NCBI RefSeq assembly: GCF_009905375.1
Contig: NC_133647.1
Span: 77,862,231 to 77,926,230 of the forward strand
Source: Apium graveolens
Lineage: Eukaryota; Streptophyta; Magnoliopsida; Apiales; Apiaceae
Reading direction: 5' to 3'
Length of the DNA stretch: 64,000 nt
A program made the translations under genes and the position numbers. Under the pieces are notes generated by a model. The model was given only the letters and a program-made list of their open reading frames with translations. It was not told the origin of the DNA and ran no database searches. The first letter of the stretch is position 1. Every line of letters begins with the position of its first letter. Shown piece after piece: positions 35,095-46,412 of the stretch.

Positions 35095-37539
35095 CAAAAT
35101 GGTGTGGTGGAAAGGAAGAACAGATCACTAATTGAAGTTGCAAGGACAATGCTTGAGGAGTCAAAGCTCCCAACTTATTTTTGGGCTGAGGCTGTTAACT
35201 GTGCATGTTACACTCAGAATATTTCTCTAATTAATCAAGCAAAATGCATGACTCCCTATCAATTATTCAAGAGAAGAAAACCAACTTTAAACTTTCTACA
35301 TGTCTTTGGTTGCAAATGTTACATCTTAAGGAATCAATCTGATCATAAAGGAAAGTTTGATGTAAAGGCTGATGAAGGAATATTTGTTGGTTATTCTGCT
35401 GGAAAATCATATAGGGTCTACAATCTAAGAACCAACATTGTCATGGAATCTGTACATGTTGTGTTTGATGATAAAAAGATTGATGGACTAACAGATGAGG
35501 GACATCATGAAGGACTCAAATTTGACAATATTGAGATATATTGTGATGATAGTGAAGATGAGAATGATGAAGAAGACATCTCAAGAAGAAACCAAAGTCT
35601 GCCTTTGGATAATGCACAGAATGCTGCATCCGTTGAAAGTCAAAATTCAGCTTCCATTGAAAGAAGCAATGCAGCATCCGTTAAAAGACAAAGTGCATCA
35701 TCCGTTGAAGTTCATAACGAAGCATCCGTTGATCACAGTCTGTCAACGGATAATCACTTCACCTCATCAGTTGATAGAACTCCCATTTCCTTTCAAAGGA
35801 TCAGCAACTCAGGGGGAGTTTCAACAAATCAACATTCTATCTCACATCATGACAATACTGAGGCAACCTCACTAAGGGCTAATCTACCACCTCAAAGGAA
35901 ATGGACCAAGAATCACCCTTTTGAACTGATCATTGGTGATGCTACATCTAAAGTACAAACTAGAAGGGCTACTCAAGATGAATGTCTGTATAGTAGCTTT
36001 CTATCACAGGAGGAACCTAAGCGAGTGGAAGAAGCTCTTTTAGATCCAGATTGGATTTTAGCTATGCACGAGGAGCTAAACCAATTTGAGAGGAACAAAG
36101 TGTGGAAGCTGGTACCCAAGCCAAAGAACAAGAGTTCTATTGACACAAAATGGGTATTCAGAAACAAGATAGATGAAAATGGCATTGTCATAAGGAATAA
36201 AGCCAGATTGGTTGCCAAAGGCTATTCTCAACAAGAGGGAATAGATTTTGATGAAACATTTGCTCCAGTTGTAAGACTTGAAGCCATCAGAATCTTTCTA
36301 GCCTATGCAGCTAATGCCAATTTCAAAGTCTATCAGATGGATGTCAAGAGTGCATTTCTAAATGGGGAATTGGAGGAAGAAGTTTATGTAACCCAACCTC
36401 CTGGTTTTGAAGATCCAAATTTTCCAGACAATGTGTATTATTTGTTGAAAGCACTCTATGGACTAAAGCAAGCACCTAGAGCCTGGTATGAGACTTTATC
36501 AAAGTTCCTTCTAGATAATCACTTCACAAGAGGTACTGTTGACAAAACTCTCTTCTTTAGAAATATTAATGGCTCTAAGATACTTGTACAAATTTATGTA
36601 GATGATATTATATTTGGATCTACAGATGATAAACTTTGTAAAAAGTTTGCTAAATTAATGCAAAGTAAATATGAAATGAGCATGATGGGAGAGCTAACTT
36701 ACTTTATTGGTTTACAAGTTAAACAAGTTAGTGGTGGAATTTTCATTAGTCAAACTAAATATATTTATGATCTTTTAAAGAAGTTTGACTTAATGGATTG
36801 TTCACCTGCAAAAACTCCCATGGCCACTGCCACCAAGCTTGAATTAAACAAGGCTGAAAAGTCTGTGGATATTACAAGTTATAGAGGCATGGTTGGCTCA
36901 CTTTTATATTTAACTGCCAGTAGACCTGATATTATGTTTTCTACATGTCTCTGTGCTAGATTTCAAGCTGACCCTAAAGAATCTCACTTAGTGGCTATTA
37001 AAAGAATTTTCAGATATCTCAAAGGGACTCCAAATCTAGGAATTTGGTACCCTAGAGAGTCTGATTTTGATCTAATTGGCTACTCAGATGCAGATTATGC
37101 AGGTTGTAAATTAGACAGGAAAAGCACAACAGGCACCTGTCAATTTCTAGGAAACAAGCTTGTATCATGGTTCAGCAAGAAGCAGAATTCTGTTTCCACA
37201 TCAACAGCTGAAGCTGAATACATTGCAGCTGGTAGTTGCTGTGCACAAATACTGTGGATGAGGAATCAGTTATTTGACTATGGTATAACTGTTGACAAAA
37301 TTCCAATATTTTGTGACAACACAAGTGCCATTGCCATTACTGAAAATCCAGTGCAGCACTCAAGAACCAAGCACATTGATATCAAGTACCACTTCATTAG
37401 GGAACATGTGATGAAAGGTACAGTGGAACTTCATTTTGTTCCAAGTGAAAAGCAGATTGCAGACATATTTACCAAGCCACTTGATGAATCAACATTCACA
37501 AGATTAGTAAGTGAGTTAGGTATGCTTAACTATTCATAA
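35095..37539 (+). pseudogene. E4 integrase end, reverse transcriptase and RNase H
   Basis: In frame with the preceding segment after the stop. NGVVERKN supplies the third integrase residue (GAA 35110-35112), exactly 36 codons after the second Asp. A linker follows, rich in ASVE-type repeats encoded by the 10-mer (35627-35752). RT begins near 36040 with [10 protein letters not shown] and [21 protein letters not shown]; its catalytic YVDD lies at 36595-36606. RNase H has [17 protein letters not shown] and CDNTSAI. The frame ends with the usual copia tail ([12 protein letters not shown]) at TAA 37537-37539. Apart from the one upstream stop, the whole gag-pol is open. Confidence 0.93.
35627..35752 (+). 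repeat. E4 10-mer cluster inside the integrase-RT linker
   Basis: CATCCGTTGA-type words at 35627, 35699 and 35723, a variant at 35675 and one in the opposite orientation at 35743. They encode repeated ASVE and STDN-type peptides. Because the same word appears in non-coding parts of E4 and in both orientations, DNA-level selection or repeat spread is more likely than a protein reason. Confidence 0.75.
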
Positions 37540-37623
37540 TCTATGTCATCTATGTAATTTGTCTTGTAGCCAGAAATGAATTTGCTGCAAGAACAAAGTT
37601 GGCTTTAATCAAAACTTATCCTA

Positions 37624-37827
37624 TGAACGGATATTCCCTATCCATTGAAAGCCAAAATTGTTCTATCAACAGATATTCATTATCTGTTGAAAGACAAATA
37701 CATTTCTGGTAATTTTATCCTTCAACGGATAAAATAGTGTTGTTCATCAACGGATAACTATTTACCTTATCCGTTGATGTGTCACGTTAGTGAGTCACTA
37801 CCATTGATTCTTTTACTCAACCGTTGA
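37624..37827 (+). promoter_or_regulatory. E4 10-mer cluster upstream of the internal promoter
   Basis: Non-coding spacer after pol. Exact words lie at 37722-37731 and 37747-37756, with an inverted partner at 37768-37777 able to pair with the second. Degenerate inverted pairs lie at about 37624-37650 and 37665-37690, and a CCGTTGA word at 37818-37827. They stand 140-340 bp upstream of the TATA box at 37965, close to the distance seen in the LTR. Confidence 0.65.
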
Positions 37828-37964
37828 TACAGATATACAGTGTTGTATGTATTTGTATTTACGGTAGTTTTCAGAATTTCTACAGTTTCATTTATTCCTG
37901 AATGGCTTTCACTTACTTAAAAGTATCATTTAATTATTTTAATTTGTGTTTTAATTCAAGAAAG

Positions 37965-38071
37965 TATAAAAGCCCAATTGAATTCTTATTTTCACTTTAC
38001 GCTTTCTTGCAATTGTCATTCTTTTTCTCTCTCAATTCTCAAGTTCTTCTCTGCAACCTCTACTCACAACA
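37965..38071 (+). promoter_or_regulatory. E4 internal promoter-like module before the extra frame
   Basis: TATAAAAG at 37965-37972, then a pyrimidine-rich leader (TTTTTCTCTCTC, AAGTTCTTCTCTGCAACC) ending ACAACA just before ATG 38072 in a good plant start context (AACAATGGC). Start of transcription would fall about 30 bp after the TATA, leaving a leader of about 75 bases. No similar module precedes gag, so the extra frame appears to have its own promoter. No splice signal was needed to explain it. Confidence 0.55.
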
Positions 38072-41000
38072 ATGGCACCAGTAGTCAAAATTATGTCTCA
38101 AACAGGATTTATTTATGAAAAGAATAATTTCATAGTCTTGGTTGAAAAGAAGGAAGCCCATTCTGATTATCACAAGATGATGGACTTCATCAAGAACTGC
38201 AAACTGAGCTATGCAATGCTGGAAGCCCCAACCATCTACTGTGAAGTGAATGAGGAGATTTGGACAACTGCAGAGTTCAACTCCACTGATATGACTATTG
38301 CCTTCTCTCTCAAAGGTAAGGACTATTGCATTAATTGTGATGATTTACAATCTTGCTTTAAGTTGCCTGAAAATAATGCCATGACACCACACACTGATAA
38401 AGATGTCTCTTCTATGCTAGATTCCATAGGCTATACTTTTGATTCTACTAGTTTAGGTAGTATTAGAAGGAAAGGCCTTATGAAAGAATGGAGTTTTCTT
38501 AGAGATGCCTTTATTAAGGTTTTCTCTGGGAAGATTAGCAATTTTGATGCTATCACTTCATCTCTTGTTAATATGCTCTATATGCTAGTTTCTGATAGGT
38601 ACTTTAATTTTAGCAACTGTGTTATGCTAGAATTAGGTTCCAGATTAGGTAACAAAGCTAATAGATCACATAACATCTACTTTGCTAGATTCTTTATGTT
38701 ATTGGCTAACCATGTTGCTGAAGGTTTGGTAATATCCAATGAGAATAATAAACTCAAATGCTGGGCACAAGAGAAAAGGGTCCTTGCAGACCTTTTGAGA
38801 ATGAATCTCAACAGCCAGGTGCCATTAGTATACTTGCCAATCATGAATGCACCACAGGTAAGTGAGGTAAATGTTTCTATAACTCCTACTATTTCCAACC
38901 CCAATGTTTCTTTGCCTTCTAGTGTGGCTATGGAACCTGTGTCATTGTCCAAACAGGCTCCTACCAAAGCCACCAAATCTAAAATCTCCAAAGTCAAGTC
39001 AAAGAAACCTACCTCTGTTGTTTCTCAAAAGACAACAGTTGTAACAACTACCATAAACCCTGAAGGGAGTGAACAGGGTGTGAGTGGTGAGGGGAGGGGT
39101 GAACATCAAAAAGCCCCCCAGGATAAGGTGGGAGAGGTGAGTGATACCCATTCCAGCCAAGCCACAGTCTCTCAAAAGACTGTAGTGGTTCAAAAGGAGT
39201 CCAACACATCCCTAGTTGCATCCTCCCAAAAGGATGTAACTATTGAAAATAGTCCCCACCCAGGGACACAGAACAAAAGAGGGAGGGACACTGAAGCTAA
39301 ACATTCACCAATTCAAGCCTTTTCAAGGAAGAAGAAGGCCAAAACCCTAGTTTCCACACAAGGGACACACACAGCACATATACACCCACCAGTATCTGTG
39401 CCTTCTCAAATTCAGCTTGATGTGATTCCAGCAAATGTAGAATCACAGCCCCATTCTCTCAATATAGAGACACACCATTCCTCAAACTCTCATACACCCT
39501 CTCTGGATGTGGATATGATATTCACATCAATTCCTGATTCTCCCTCATTAAAACTCAGGGAGGAGCCCCACTCAAAACCTGGTGATCATCATCTTTTAGA
39601 TGATTTGTTGGATCATCAGCTAATTCTTTCAGATGTAGTTACAGAATCTGTGTCACCTCACTTAAAATCAATCCACACAGATTCAACAATTATATCACTT
39701 TCTATCTCTACATAATTTCCTTCTTCAACGGATATCTCTCATCCGTTGACAAGTGGTTGTTCTTCAACGGATAAGCTTAACAGCAGTTATCCGTTGATAC
39801 CATCAGTTTCCACTGCAACGGATACTCCCTATCCGTTGATGGCCTCTACACACTTAACAGAAACAACTCCAACTGTAGAGGACATGGCAACTGTACAATC
39901 ACTTTTAGGCTTGAGGGAAGGGAGTGATTTTTTGAGTGAGAGGCTGGGTTGCTCCCAGGCAAAAGGAGAGGATGAGAGTCACCAAATGCATGCTATTTCT
40001 TCCAGCATGGCAAAAGTAAGTGAGAGGAGTGCCACCTTAGAAGGTGAAGGTGAGGGTGTGAGGGTGTGTGTGAGACAGGGGGAGCCCCTGATGCAAGAAA
40101 AGAGAGAAATTGAGAGAAAGGCAGGTACAGAAGCTATAAGGGTGGATCCAGCCATTGCTAGTGAGTTCATGAAAGTGGATGATGCAGATAAGGGAAGACA
40201 ATTTCAGCAACACTAAAAAGCTGTCATTGATAACATTTCCTTGGATGCTGACACTTTTACTCACCCTGTTTCAGCCTATCAAGTATTGGCTGCACAGGGC
40301 AATATAGAGGCAGAACAGACACTACACATTGTACACACTTCAGAATCTCTTCTCAAAGACAAAGCTGCTGTCAACAGGCTGCCTTCTCAAGCTGGTGAGC
40401 CATCTAAAGAATTTGGAGTAAATTCTAATGATGATGACTCTAATTCTTTGAATGAGAGCATGAACTTAGGGGGAGTAGCAGGCCCAAGTTCTGTTCCTAA
40501 TCCTCCTGCATGGGCATGGGTAAAACCATCAACACCAGGAGAGTTTGGTGTCACTTTGGTCAAACAAGTCATGACAATTCAGCAGGCCATTCAGGAGACT
40601 CAGGATGCTAGCACCAAGGCAATTCTTCAAGCTCATCTGGAATCTCTGCATCTCTTGCAGTTGCAGCATTACCAGCACAATCTAAGTGTGGATGAGCTCA
40701 AGTTGGACATTGCTGATCTGAAATCCTATAATGCTGAGAAATTGGATTCAGTTATACCCTATGGTACTATGCAAGATTTGTTGGGGAGACTAAGGAAGGC
40801 CTCTTATGCTGATAAGAGGTTGGCCAGATTGGAAGATAGGGTTCAAATAATTGAAGACTCTATGGTCATCATTCTTCAGAATCAACAAACTCAAACAAAT
40901 CTCCTCATGCAGCTGGCACAAGCACAGGGCTTGACCCCTACCCTTGATGATAACAAAAAGGGGGAGAATAAAGGGGAAGGGGAAGGAGAGCCATCTACAA

Positions 41001-42586
41001 CAGTTCAGATTTCTCAAGTGCTAGTTCATGTCATCACAACTTCTCCACCAATTCAAGTCAAAGGAAAGCTAGATGGAATTGATCTAATCCAGATAGCAGC
41101 AGCTGAATTGCAAGTCAAAGAGCAAAGGAAGAAGATTGATGAAAAGATGCAACTAATATTTGGCTCTACAACTTCTCAATCACAATCTGTGAAGCATAGC
41201 ACAAAAGTGGAATCAATTATTATGGAACTCAAGCCAGTAGGGAGGCATAAGGATGGAGAAACTTCTTCCAAAGATCTGCAACCTATGGTTCTCAAGCCCA
41301 ACAACAGATCCAATAAGGACTCTACAAAGAATCCTCTAAAAGAGGTGGATTTTCCTCTTCCAAAAGCAGATGAGGACAAGCTTTTAGGAAGAAGTATTAC
41401 ATATCTCAAAGAGACCATGGATGAGGCTGTAAGGAGAAACATGGCTATTATTTTCAGAGAGGGAAAGAGCATATGTGTGATGCAAGGACATCCCAAATTC
41501 TCAATAGCCAAGAAGGAAGAAACCAAAAGTTTGAAGGAAGAAGCCAAACAGCTAAAGTCTGACAAAAGAGCACAAGCAAAGCTTGAAAAACAGCTAGAGT
41601 CAAGTCAGGCTGAAGATCATAAAGTAATTGAAGACAAAGGTGAAGATGAAGCTATGGGGGACATGGTTGGTACTGAGATGGAGGAAAGAAGTAAGGAAGA
41701 ATGGCAGAAAGGGAAAAGAAAGAAGGTCAATGCAAAGAGAAAGAAGGTAGATAAGACTGAAGAAACCCAATCAATATCCAAACCACTACCCTCTATTCCT
41801 GAACCCATTGTACCTGACCCCTTCATGAACATTCATGGTGAAACAATCATTCCCAAGGAGGAACTAATTGATTGGGACACCATCAAATTGCCCACCTTCC
41901 TAACCTCTTCTCCATCATCAAAGAAGCAGAAAAGAAGAATCAAATCAACACCCTCTAAAGCCTCAATCAAATTCACACAGAAGCCTAAGTCCAAACCTCA
42001 AAACTCTAAAGATGATTATGTTCACATCCGTGGCATAAAAGAATTTTCAGACATTGAACTCTATCTGGATGAGCTGGAGGATGTAAGGGGAATAGCTGCC
42101 TACAGACAGCTACCAGAAAGACTAGTGTTCAAATACAAAGGAGCTGGGGAAAGAACATGGCCTCTTCACATAATTCTGAATGAAGGCTACACTACCTTGA
42201 TTAGAGTCTACTCAGCCATACATAAGGATTCTGGCTTTACCAGAACTACCAGGACTGAGATTCTCAACAAGATTGCCAACATAAGGAAAACTTGGAGGGA
42301 GCCCAATGCTTTGCCTAGAACTTTACTCATTCCAGAGAGAGGTATTACAATTCACAAATCACCTCATTGGTTGATGGAGTTCAGAGACAACAAAGGAGTC
42401 AGAAGATTTTTCAGAATTGAAGATCAGCTAAAGATTGCCAGTAATGAAACTCTCAAGGATATGCAATCTAAGTTAGATATCAATGAAGAAGATGAAGCTG
42501 AATTCTACAGACAACTTCAACTTCAAATGGAGGAGAATGACAGGAGGCTACGAAAGAAAACCAGGGATCAAAGGAAAAGAAAGTAA
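38072..42586 (+). pseudogene. E4 additional 3' frame (aORF), about 1,500 codons with two in-frame stops
   Basis: One reading frame runs from ATG 38072 to TAA 42584-42586, broken by TAA at 39713-39715 (codon 548) and 40214-40216 (codon 715). It occupies the place called env-like in SIRE elements, but I see no signal peptide or membrane segment, so I do not call it an envelope. Residues 1-270 form a folded-looking domain (YHKMMDFIKNCKLSYAML, YCEVNEEIWTTAEFNSTD, KDYCINCDDLQSCFKLP). A long Ser/Thr/Gln/His-rich linker follows, then Lys/Glu-rich predicted coiled coil (about 41,380-41,780). A conserved-looking C-terminal domain spans 42040-42480 (DIELYLDELEDVRGIAAYRQL, RTWPLHIILNEGYTTLIRVY), ending in a basic tail RRLRKKTRDQRKRK. 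Function unknown; nuclear or nucleic-acid-binding roles are guesses. Confidence 0.85.
39725..39839 (+). repeat. E4 three successive inverted pairs of the 10-mer inside the aORF
   Basis: Pairs at 39725/39740, 39764/39788 and 39815/39830, each a TCAACGGATA-type word followed by its reverse complement with loops of about 5-14 bases. They lie just after the first premature stop of the aORF. Each could fold as a short hairpin in RNA or serve as a paired binding site in DNA. Confidence 0.8.
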
Positions 42587-42773
42587 TTTGCTCAAGCTAA
42601 AGGAGCACCCTTGGAAATAATGTATTTCTTCAATTTCATCTCAGCATATACACTTTTGCAGCACTTTTGAATTTCTGCTTAGTTATAGTTTATATATTTG
42701 TTAAGTGTTTTGTTATCATCAAGCTAAACCCAAATTTATGCCTACAGTTCTAGTAGACATAAATAGGGGAGAT
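42587..42773 (+). other. E4 3' untranslated stretch and polypurine tract
   Basis: AT-rich sequence after the aORF, ending in the PPT AAATAGGGGAGAT (42761-42773) next to the 3' LTR. Confidence 0.85.
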
Positions 42774-43849
42774 TTTTAGGAATATGTGTATTAGTTTGAT
42801 GATAAGTTCAGCAAAACACTTAAGTAGAAATCTAGTATTTGTAGCCTCAACGGATAAGACCATCTTGGCTATCCGTTGAAGGAGTAGCCTTACTTAGCAA
42901 TAAGTTTGGTATTGTAGCACATCTCACTCTCTGGTTTCAAGCTGTAATTCTTAGATGTTGTTAGGAGATTATCAGTCATGTTGACTACTAATGGATGTAC
43001 AAGTAGGAGGGCTAATTGTAAATATTTCATGCCTTGTAATTTTGTATAAGTGAAGAAGTGTCAACTGATATTGAAGACCTTCAACGGATAAGAAACTAAG
43101 CTTCAACGGATGTCTCTAACGCTTCAACGGATAAAGCTTCAACTGCTAGAACATCAATGGATAAAGCCATCAACGGATGAAAGCTTCAACGGATGCACTG
43201 CTAGAGCATCAACGGATAAAGCCATCAACGGATGAAAGCTTCAACGGATGCTCAGTCTCATAGCAGTTGATAGTGACAGTTAACAAAGCTGACAGAGGCA
43301 TATGGATTGACAGAGATGTGGTAGCCTATTTCAGGAACAGCAGAAAAAGCAGCCGTTTTTAGTCTAGTTCAAAATGGAAGGTCAACAGATAATTCCATAT
43401 TACACTGGATAAAAATGGAACAGAAATAAGTGGAGAACTATTGTCTTATTGTACTTTATCTTTGTCTTCACTTGTAAACTTGGTGTTATATAAACCAAGT
43501 AGTAGCTAGTAATTAGATATGAATTTTCCTGAGCTGTTTAGAAATATCAAGAGAGAAAATCATCTAGTTTGTACTAGAAAGCAGCTGTGATTTAATTTTG
43601 AATCACAGATTTTCTGAAATAACACATCTCTGGTGGAACAACAAATCCACCAGAAAAGTTTTTAAGTTCTTTGTGTTCATTTCATTTGTGTTTAAATATA
43701 TATCTGTCTGCATCAGCTCCAAGGAATTCACACACATTTGATCACTCAAACACTTAGTCTTACAAATTGCTCAAAACTTGAAAAAGTTTTGAGATTTACA
43801 TTCAACCCCCCCTTCTGTAAATCTCATTGTTAGTCCACTGGGAATAACA
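42774..43849 (+). repeat. E4 3' LTR (1,076 bp)
   Basis: Aligns over its full length with the 5' LTR. Its first dinucleotide is TT, not TG, a change after insertion. The 10-mer cluster is retained with one copy damaged at its CG (43154, TCAATGGATA), while the inverted copy at 42870-42879 is intact. Ends CTGGGAATAACA before CTCTT. Confidence 0.95.
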
Positions 43850-43854
43850 CTCTT
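43850..43854. repeat. E4 target site duplication, right copy (CTCTT)
   Basis: Perfect partner of 31849-31853. Confidence 0.95.
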
Positions 43855-46412
43855 ATCTTCCAGGATATCAATTTTACCGTTGGTACTCACTTGTTCAACA
43901 CTTTCACATTCTTAACTTGTTAGTCCTTTGATCCTAATCTTATCAACAAAACTTTGAGAGATAAACAATTAAGTTTCTCTCACATCCTTTAATATTTTAA
44001 CACATAAGGTATTCACCCTAATCATCCATGTCATCATGTACGTATTTTGAATAACATATTTCACAAGAAAATCGCATATTCTTGCTCTTGAAATCGCATT
44101 CCTTATTGGCGTAGATTTCCTTGACTCTTAGTGGATTCTTCACTGGGGCTAGTGATTTGTAATCCTCGTCATGTGCCCGTGTTTCCTTTCCATGCATAAG
44201 AGGTAGATGGAACTTCGTCCGCTTGATTAAGGATACGTTGATTTCTGCTTGAGAACCTCTTGTAAAGAACGACAGTACAACGAAATGACTAGAAAGATTT
44301 AAAAGTCAACAAAAATAGAGTTGAAAAGAAAGAAGAAATAAGGATTTGAATATGAATGAGACAACCACATTGGTACTTAAGATGACCAGTCTTTCATACC
44401 GTATGGCATACAACACATGATTAGGTGGCGTCCCACCCGACTCTTCGTCATTCTGACAAAGTGTCTCACCATAACACTGTTTGTCCCAATCAGAAAGCAA
44501 AATTTGAGGGAAGCCAATAAATTTGAAAGGAATGGAATATCTTTCTTTTTGATATCATCATAAAGAATTAAGAAAAGAAATTCATACATTTTTAGGAATT
44601 AAAAAGGAATATACGCTGTAATGTTGAGGACGAGAATGATACCGTTGGTGACCATCCACATTTCACTTGTATTCATCTTTCGAGCTTGCTCGATCATTTC
44701 CCAATTATATCATATAACAACTTTAGAAGTATGCTAAAATGCCTTTGCAACTAAGCATTATGGTAGATTCTTACTTGTCAAGTCTCGCGTCTGTAACGTC
44801 GCACCTACACGTATAATACTTTAATAATTCGATCATAATGGCGTTCTTATCTGATAACTTCGGGCTTCCTCTTTTAATTTAGAATAACCACGAACCATAC
44901 GATATAACAATCCTTTTGTTAACAATATTCTTCTTTTAGAGAGGTTTGGAAATCTTTCCAATCTTTTCGATCACGCTCCGGCTTATGTTGAATCAATGAA
45001 TTCTTCGAACTCTGATAGTCCTAGTAATTGAATGTATAGTTACTCCGTACGCTGCTATGCTGTAAATTTTATCAACAATACTTGCACCTTACTGTTAGGA
45101 ATAATCAACTTCTTCATAATCGCAGGTTACTTCGTTCTGAGAATTAGCAATACTAGGTCTGAAACAACATCTTTCCAGGTAATCCAGGCTTTTTAACAAA
45201 CAAGAAACTCAAGTAGTAACTCGACAACCAATGTTTAAAAATCATTTTATTCAAAAAGGCTTTTAGAAATTTGTAAAGGAAAATCTTTTTCGAAAATTTG
45301 TCTAAAAAGTTTGAAAAATCACAAACCTGGTTGTCCTTACTATATGAGTTGGTTGTTGTCCTTCCGACCTATAACGAGGTACCATATTAAAGAAACAATC
45401 ACATAAAAGTTCGTTCACTCCAATCTACCTTTTCTCCTTCATCGTGTCCACTTACCTTCCTTAATCGACGAAACTTCAATTGTTGTCGCACATTATCTTA
45501 TTTGTAGTTTCACATCAAAGCTCCCATACTGGTGATACTCCCGATATTATCGTTACAGTAGTTAAATAGAACAGACTATCCAATAGTCCACAAGTCTATT
45601 TCATAGAACAAAGTTTACCCGTATCACATCACATCACTACTTTACATATCGCAGTTATCATATCATCATCATTTAATTTCACAAAAATCCCAGGTTTATA
45701 CTTTTCTCTCTTTCTCCTTCAAAATTCATCTAGTTCATCCCATACTTATTCACGGGTGGCTTAGCACTAAGGGCTTCTTTTAACCCGATAACAGCTATCC
45801 TCTGAAACACTTAAATCTCCTTTCTAAACTTAATCTCACCTCTATTGATAACTCAAGCGCTCACCATTTACTGTAGCTCTTGAATCCATCCTTGTAGGTA
45901 CAATTGCTTCATAGGACAAGTTCTAAACTGGGGGTATAGAACAGGATGTAGGGTAGATTAAAGAGATACACTCACATCCGAATGTCCAGTGAAACAAGAA
46001 TAAACAGATGGAGGTTCTTGAATAGGTAGTCTCATATCAAGAGGTAGAAAAGTAGCATAGAATAGCTTAAAGAAGTGCACTCGTTATAACAGAATGTAGT
46101 ACCATTAATGCTGATGGATGAACAAAGTACAAATCCAATCTGAAAGAAGATAACGATCCTCGAACGGAAAGCTTTAAACGATCGAATGACATCAGGAAAT
46201 CAGGATCTGCCATTGCCGTTGTCTGGAAATCACGTCACAAGCTGAGAATCCCGAATCGCAATACGAACTATGCCGGAGACCTACTATACCATCTCACTCA
46301 ATCTCGCAATGTCTTATCTTTCTACTTCCTATTCTTAATCCTAACCCTCTACCCAATCCCGACAATCTAGGCTTGTTTCAGTGACTTATAACCTGTAGCT
46401 CTGATACCAACC
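43855..46412 (-). mobile_element. E2 interior, 5' half: leader, PBS and decayed gag region
   Basis: By position this should contain leader, gag and protease start, but I find no capsid or zinc-knuckle word on the minus strand. The frames at 44306-44589 overlap and carry no known motif. The last 220 bases (46195-46412) resemble the E0 leader. The PBS is 46398-46409 (minus strand TGGTATCAGAGC), three bases from the LTR. Confidence 0.7.

Larger units (their letters stand above)
31854..43849 (+). mobile_element. E4: SIRE/Maximus-like Ty1/copia element, 11,996 bp
   Basis: The LTRs are 1,075 and 1,076 bp, with a CTCTT duplication, initiator-Met PBS and PPT. The domain order is gag, PR, IN, RT, RH (copia), followed by a long extra frame before the 3' LTR, as in the SIRE/Maximus lineage. 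I counted about 15 LTR differences (1.4%), the fewest in the window, matching its position as the innermost insertion. Gag-pol has one premature stop and the extra frame has two. A 10-mer TCAACGGATA/G and its complement occur about thirty times through LTRs, pol, spacer and extra frame. Confidence 0.95.

Noticed and set aside
38072..42586. Envelope gene in E4
   Set aside because: No signal peptide, membrane helix or furin-type site is visible; position alone does not justify the name.
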